Positions 62,840 to 64,000 of a DNA stretch of 64,000 nt are shown here, piece after piece; the first letter of the stretch is position 1; each line of letters begins with the position of its first letter. The stretch covers positions 88,914,482-88,978,481 of the forward strand of contig CP154956.1 in assembly GCA_039621445.1 (NCBI GenBank), written 5' to 3'. The translations under genes were made by a program, and so were the position numbers. This DNA comes from Euglena gracilis. Its lineage: Eukaryota; Euglenida; Euglenophyceae; Euglenales. The notes beneath the pieces were generated by a model. The model did not search any database. It was not told the origin of the DNA and was given only the letters and a program-made list of their open reading frames with translations.

Positions 62840-64000
62840 AGGTGATGCCAAGTTAAACTGCCCCAAGATGTGCACTGTGGGTTTTTAAAACTCCCTTTCT
62901 CACCAAACCAAACCAAATCTCAAGACAGATTCCAAAACATCTCATTTGGGATCGTTTGGAGCGGTGAGGGAGAATTTTTCCTCCGCCGACGGGTAGTTTT
63001 TTGGTAGTAAAAAATGGATGGATGGATGGATTGGATGGTATTATACTTGTTGAGGAGAGTAAAAGGTATGACAATGAAAAAAAAAATGAAAAAAACAAAA
63101 CAGGTGCAGTGTCGGTGCGAATTCTTTTAACAACTCCCTGGACTTCGCAAATTTATGCTGCACCATCTGAATAACCTTCATTGCACAAAACAATTCACCA
63201 TGGCGATATTTATTCCTTCAACATCTTTGTCTCAAAATGAAGAACTGAACAGTGTCTCAAATTCACTGAAATCCAAAAAAAAGTCACAATTGTTGACAGG
63301 TGAAAACTTGCATAATTGCAGGGTTTCTTTGCCTGGAAACATTGTACTTACATTGTACTTATTTCCCTTATGCAACACCTAAGATTTATTATTATGTACC
63401 TTGTAAATTGTATATGTATTGTGCGTCTTGTAAAACAATGTAAATTATATTATTATGTATTATCATGTATCATTGTATGTATCACCACTTATTATATTAT
63501 TATATACTACTATATTATAATTATCATGCCACCACCTTGGAAAACAGAACTTGGTTTGGATTATCTTGGATTATTTGACAAGAAAACAATTTCTCATCAC
63601 CAAGAAGGATTCGAAATTAGAAGGCCAAAGCATAAAGCAAAAGCCAACATTCTCACAAAAAAACCGCACTTCATCAATTCTTCCAGGTCCGACGTTTCAA
63701 ATCCAATTTCTTGATTTCTCACATTTTCGGAGGTATCTGAGTAAAATTTGCCTTGCTTTCTTTGCTTTGATTGCAGCATTACGGGGGGGGGTCACCTTCC
63801 ATTGTCACGCACCAGGTAGGTTGTCATTTAAACACAAACCGGCTGACGTTTCATGTCCACTGAAGGCCCGCCACTGCCGACAACTTGGCTGATTTGTCAG
63901 GCAACCAGTTCTCAGGGGCAATTTTTAGCCGGCAGCTGAAATCCGCAGTGCGTTCATTGCCAGGGGATCATTGGGGGTCACTTCTCTCGATGGAAGCCTG
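62840..64000. other. AT-rich end of the window, no recognised gene
   Basis: Contains an AT-rich block with TATTATTATGTATTATCATG at 63400-63530. A plus frame from ATG at about 63525 (GLDYLGLFDKKTISHHQEGF) ends at 63714 and might be an exon, without family resemblance. Confidence 0.4.

Noticed and set aside
1-64000. Autonomous transposase, reverse transcriptase or viral genes
   Set aside because: Frames were read for DDE/hAT, RT, integrase and capsid-like motifs; none was convincing, so all mobile elements here appear non-autonomous.

Overview
The window is eukaryotic nuclear DNA. The coding sequence that can be recognised lies in short exons joined across spliceosomal introns with GT-AG or GC-AG borders. 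There are no bacterial operons, no ribosome binding sites, no rRNA gene and no intact tRNA gene. A histidine-kinase-type receiver domain argues against an animal, since animals lack such receivers. A compact alga or other protist fits best. The species cannot be named from the sequence, and degenerate TTAGGG tracts do not settle it.

The main gene (3458-38368, plus strand) encodes a mitochondrial-type ribosomal protein bL12 (L7/L12). It can be rebuilt from five exons with consistent phases and a total of 175 codons. Its four introns measure about 129 bp, 26.7 kb, 2.6 kb and 4.9 kb, so about 0.5 kb of coding sequence is spread over 34.9 kb. A second recognisable gene (about 60240-61784, minus strand, possibly reaching 62685) encodes a response-regulator receiver domain split over three exons. 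It is probably the C-terminal part of a hybrid histidine kinase. A few other exon candidates at 3.1-3.4, 40.5-42.4, 44.8-45.1 and 51.5 kb are weak.

The bL12 introns and most flanking DNA are packed with repeats. They include: (i) non-autonomous hAT-like elements with CAGG ends and 8-bp target duplications, at 16174-16596, 22499-22618, 22736-23168, 26323-26662, 29027-29464 and 32027-32374; (ii) short elements whose ends are runs of C and G, flanked on both sides by the same trinucleotide GTA/TAC, many carrying two GC-rich hairpins; (iii) a dispersed satellite of about 170 bp; (iv) a 5.7-kb foldback-like structure at 10030-15726; (v) a 1.3-kb segmental duplication (16728-18044 and 27977-29745), one copy of which later received a hAT-like insertion; (vi) a 1.73-kb unit repeated three times in tandem (54258-59495); (vii) interstitial degenerate telomere-like tracts; (viii) palindromic minisatellites built on ATGATGGCCATCAT.

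From 38.4 to 52 kb the sequence is less repetitive and of balanced composition. It holds a tRNA-Val-derived SINE, a MITE with a GCAGTGCCGGCACTGC end, and simple repeats. No transposase, reverse transcriptase, CRISPR array or virus gene was seen. Most long open frames in the window are products of tandem repeats.
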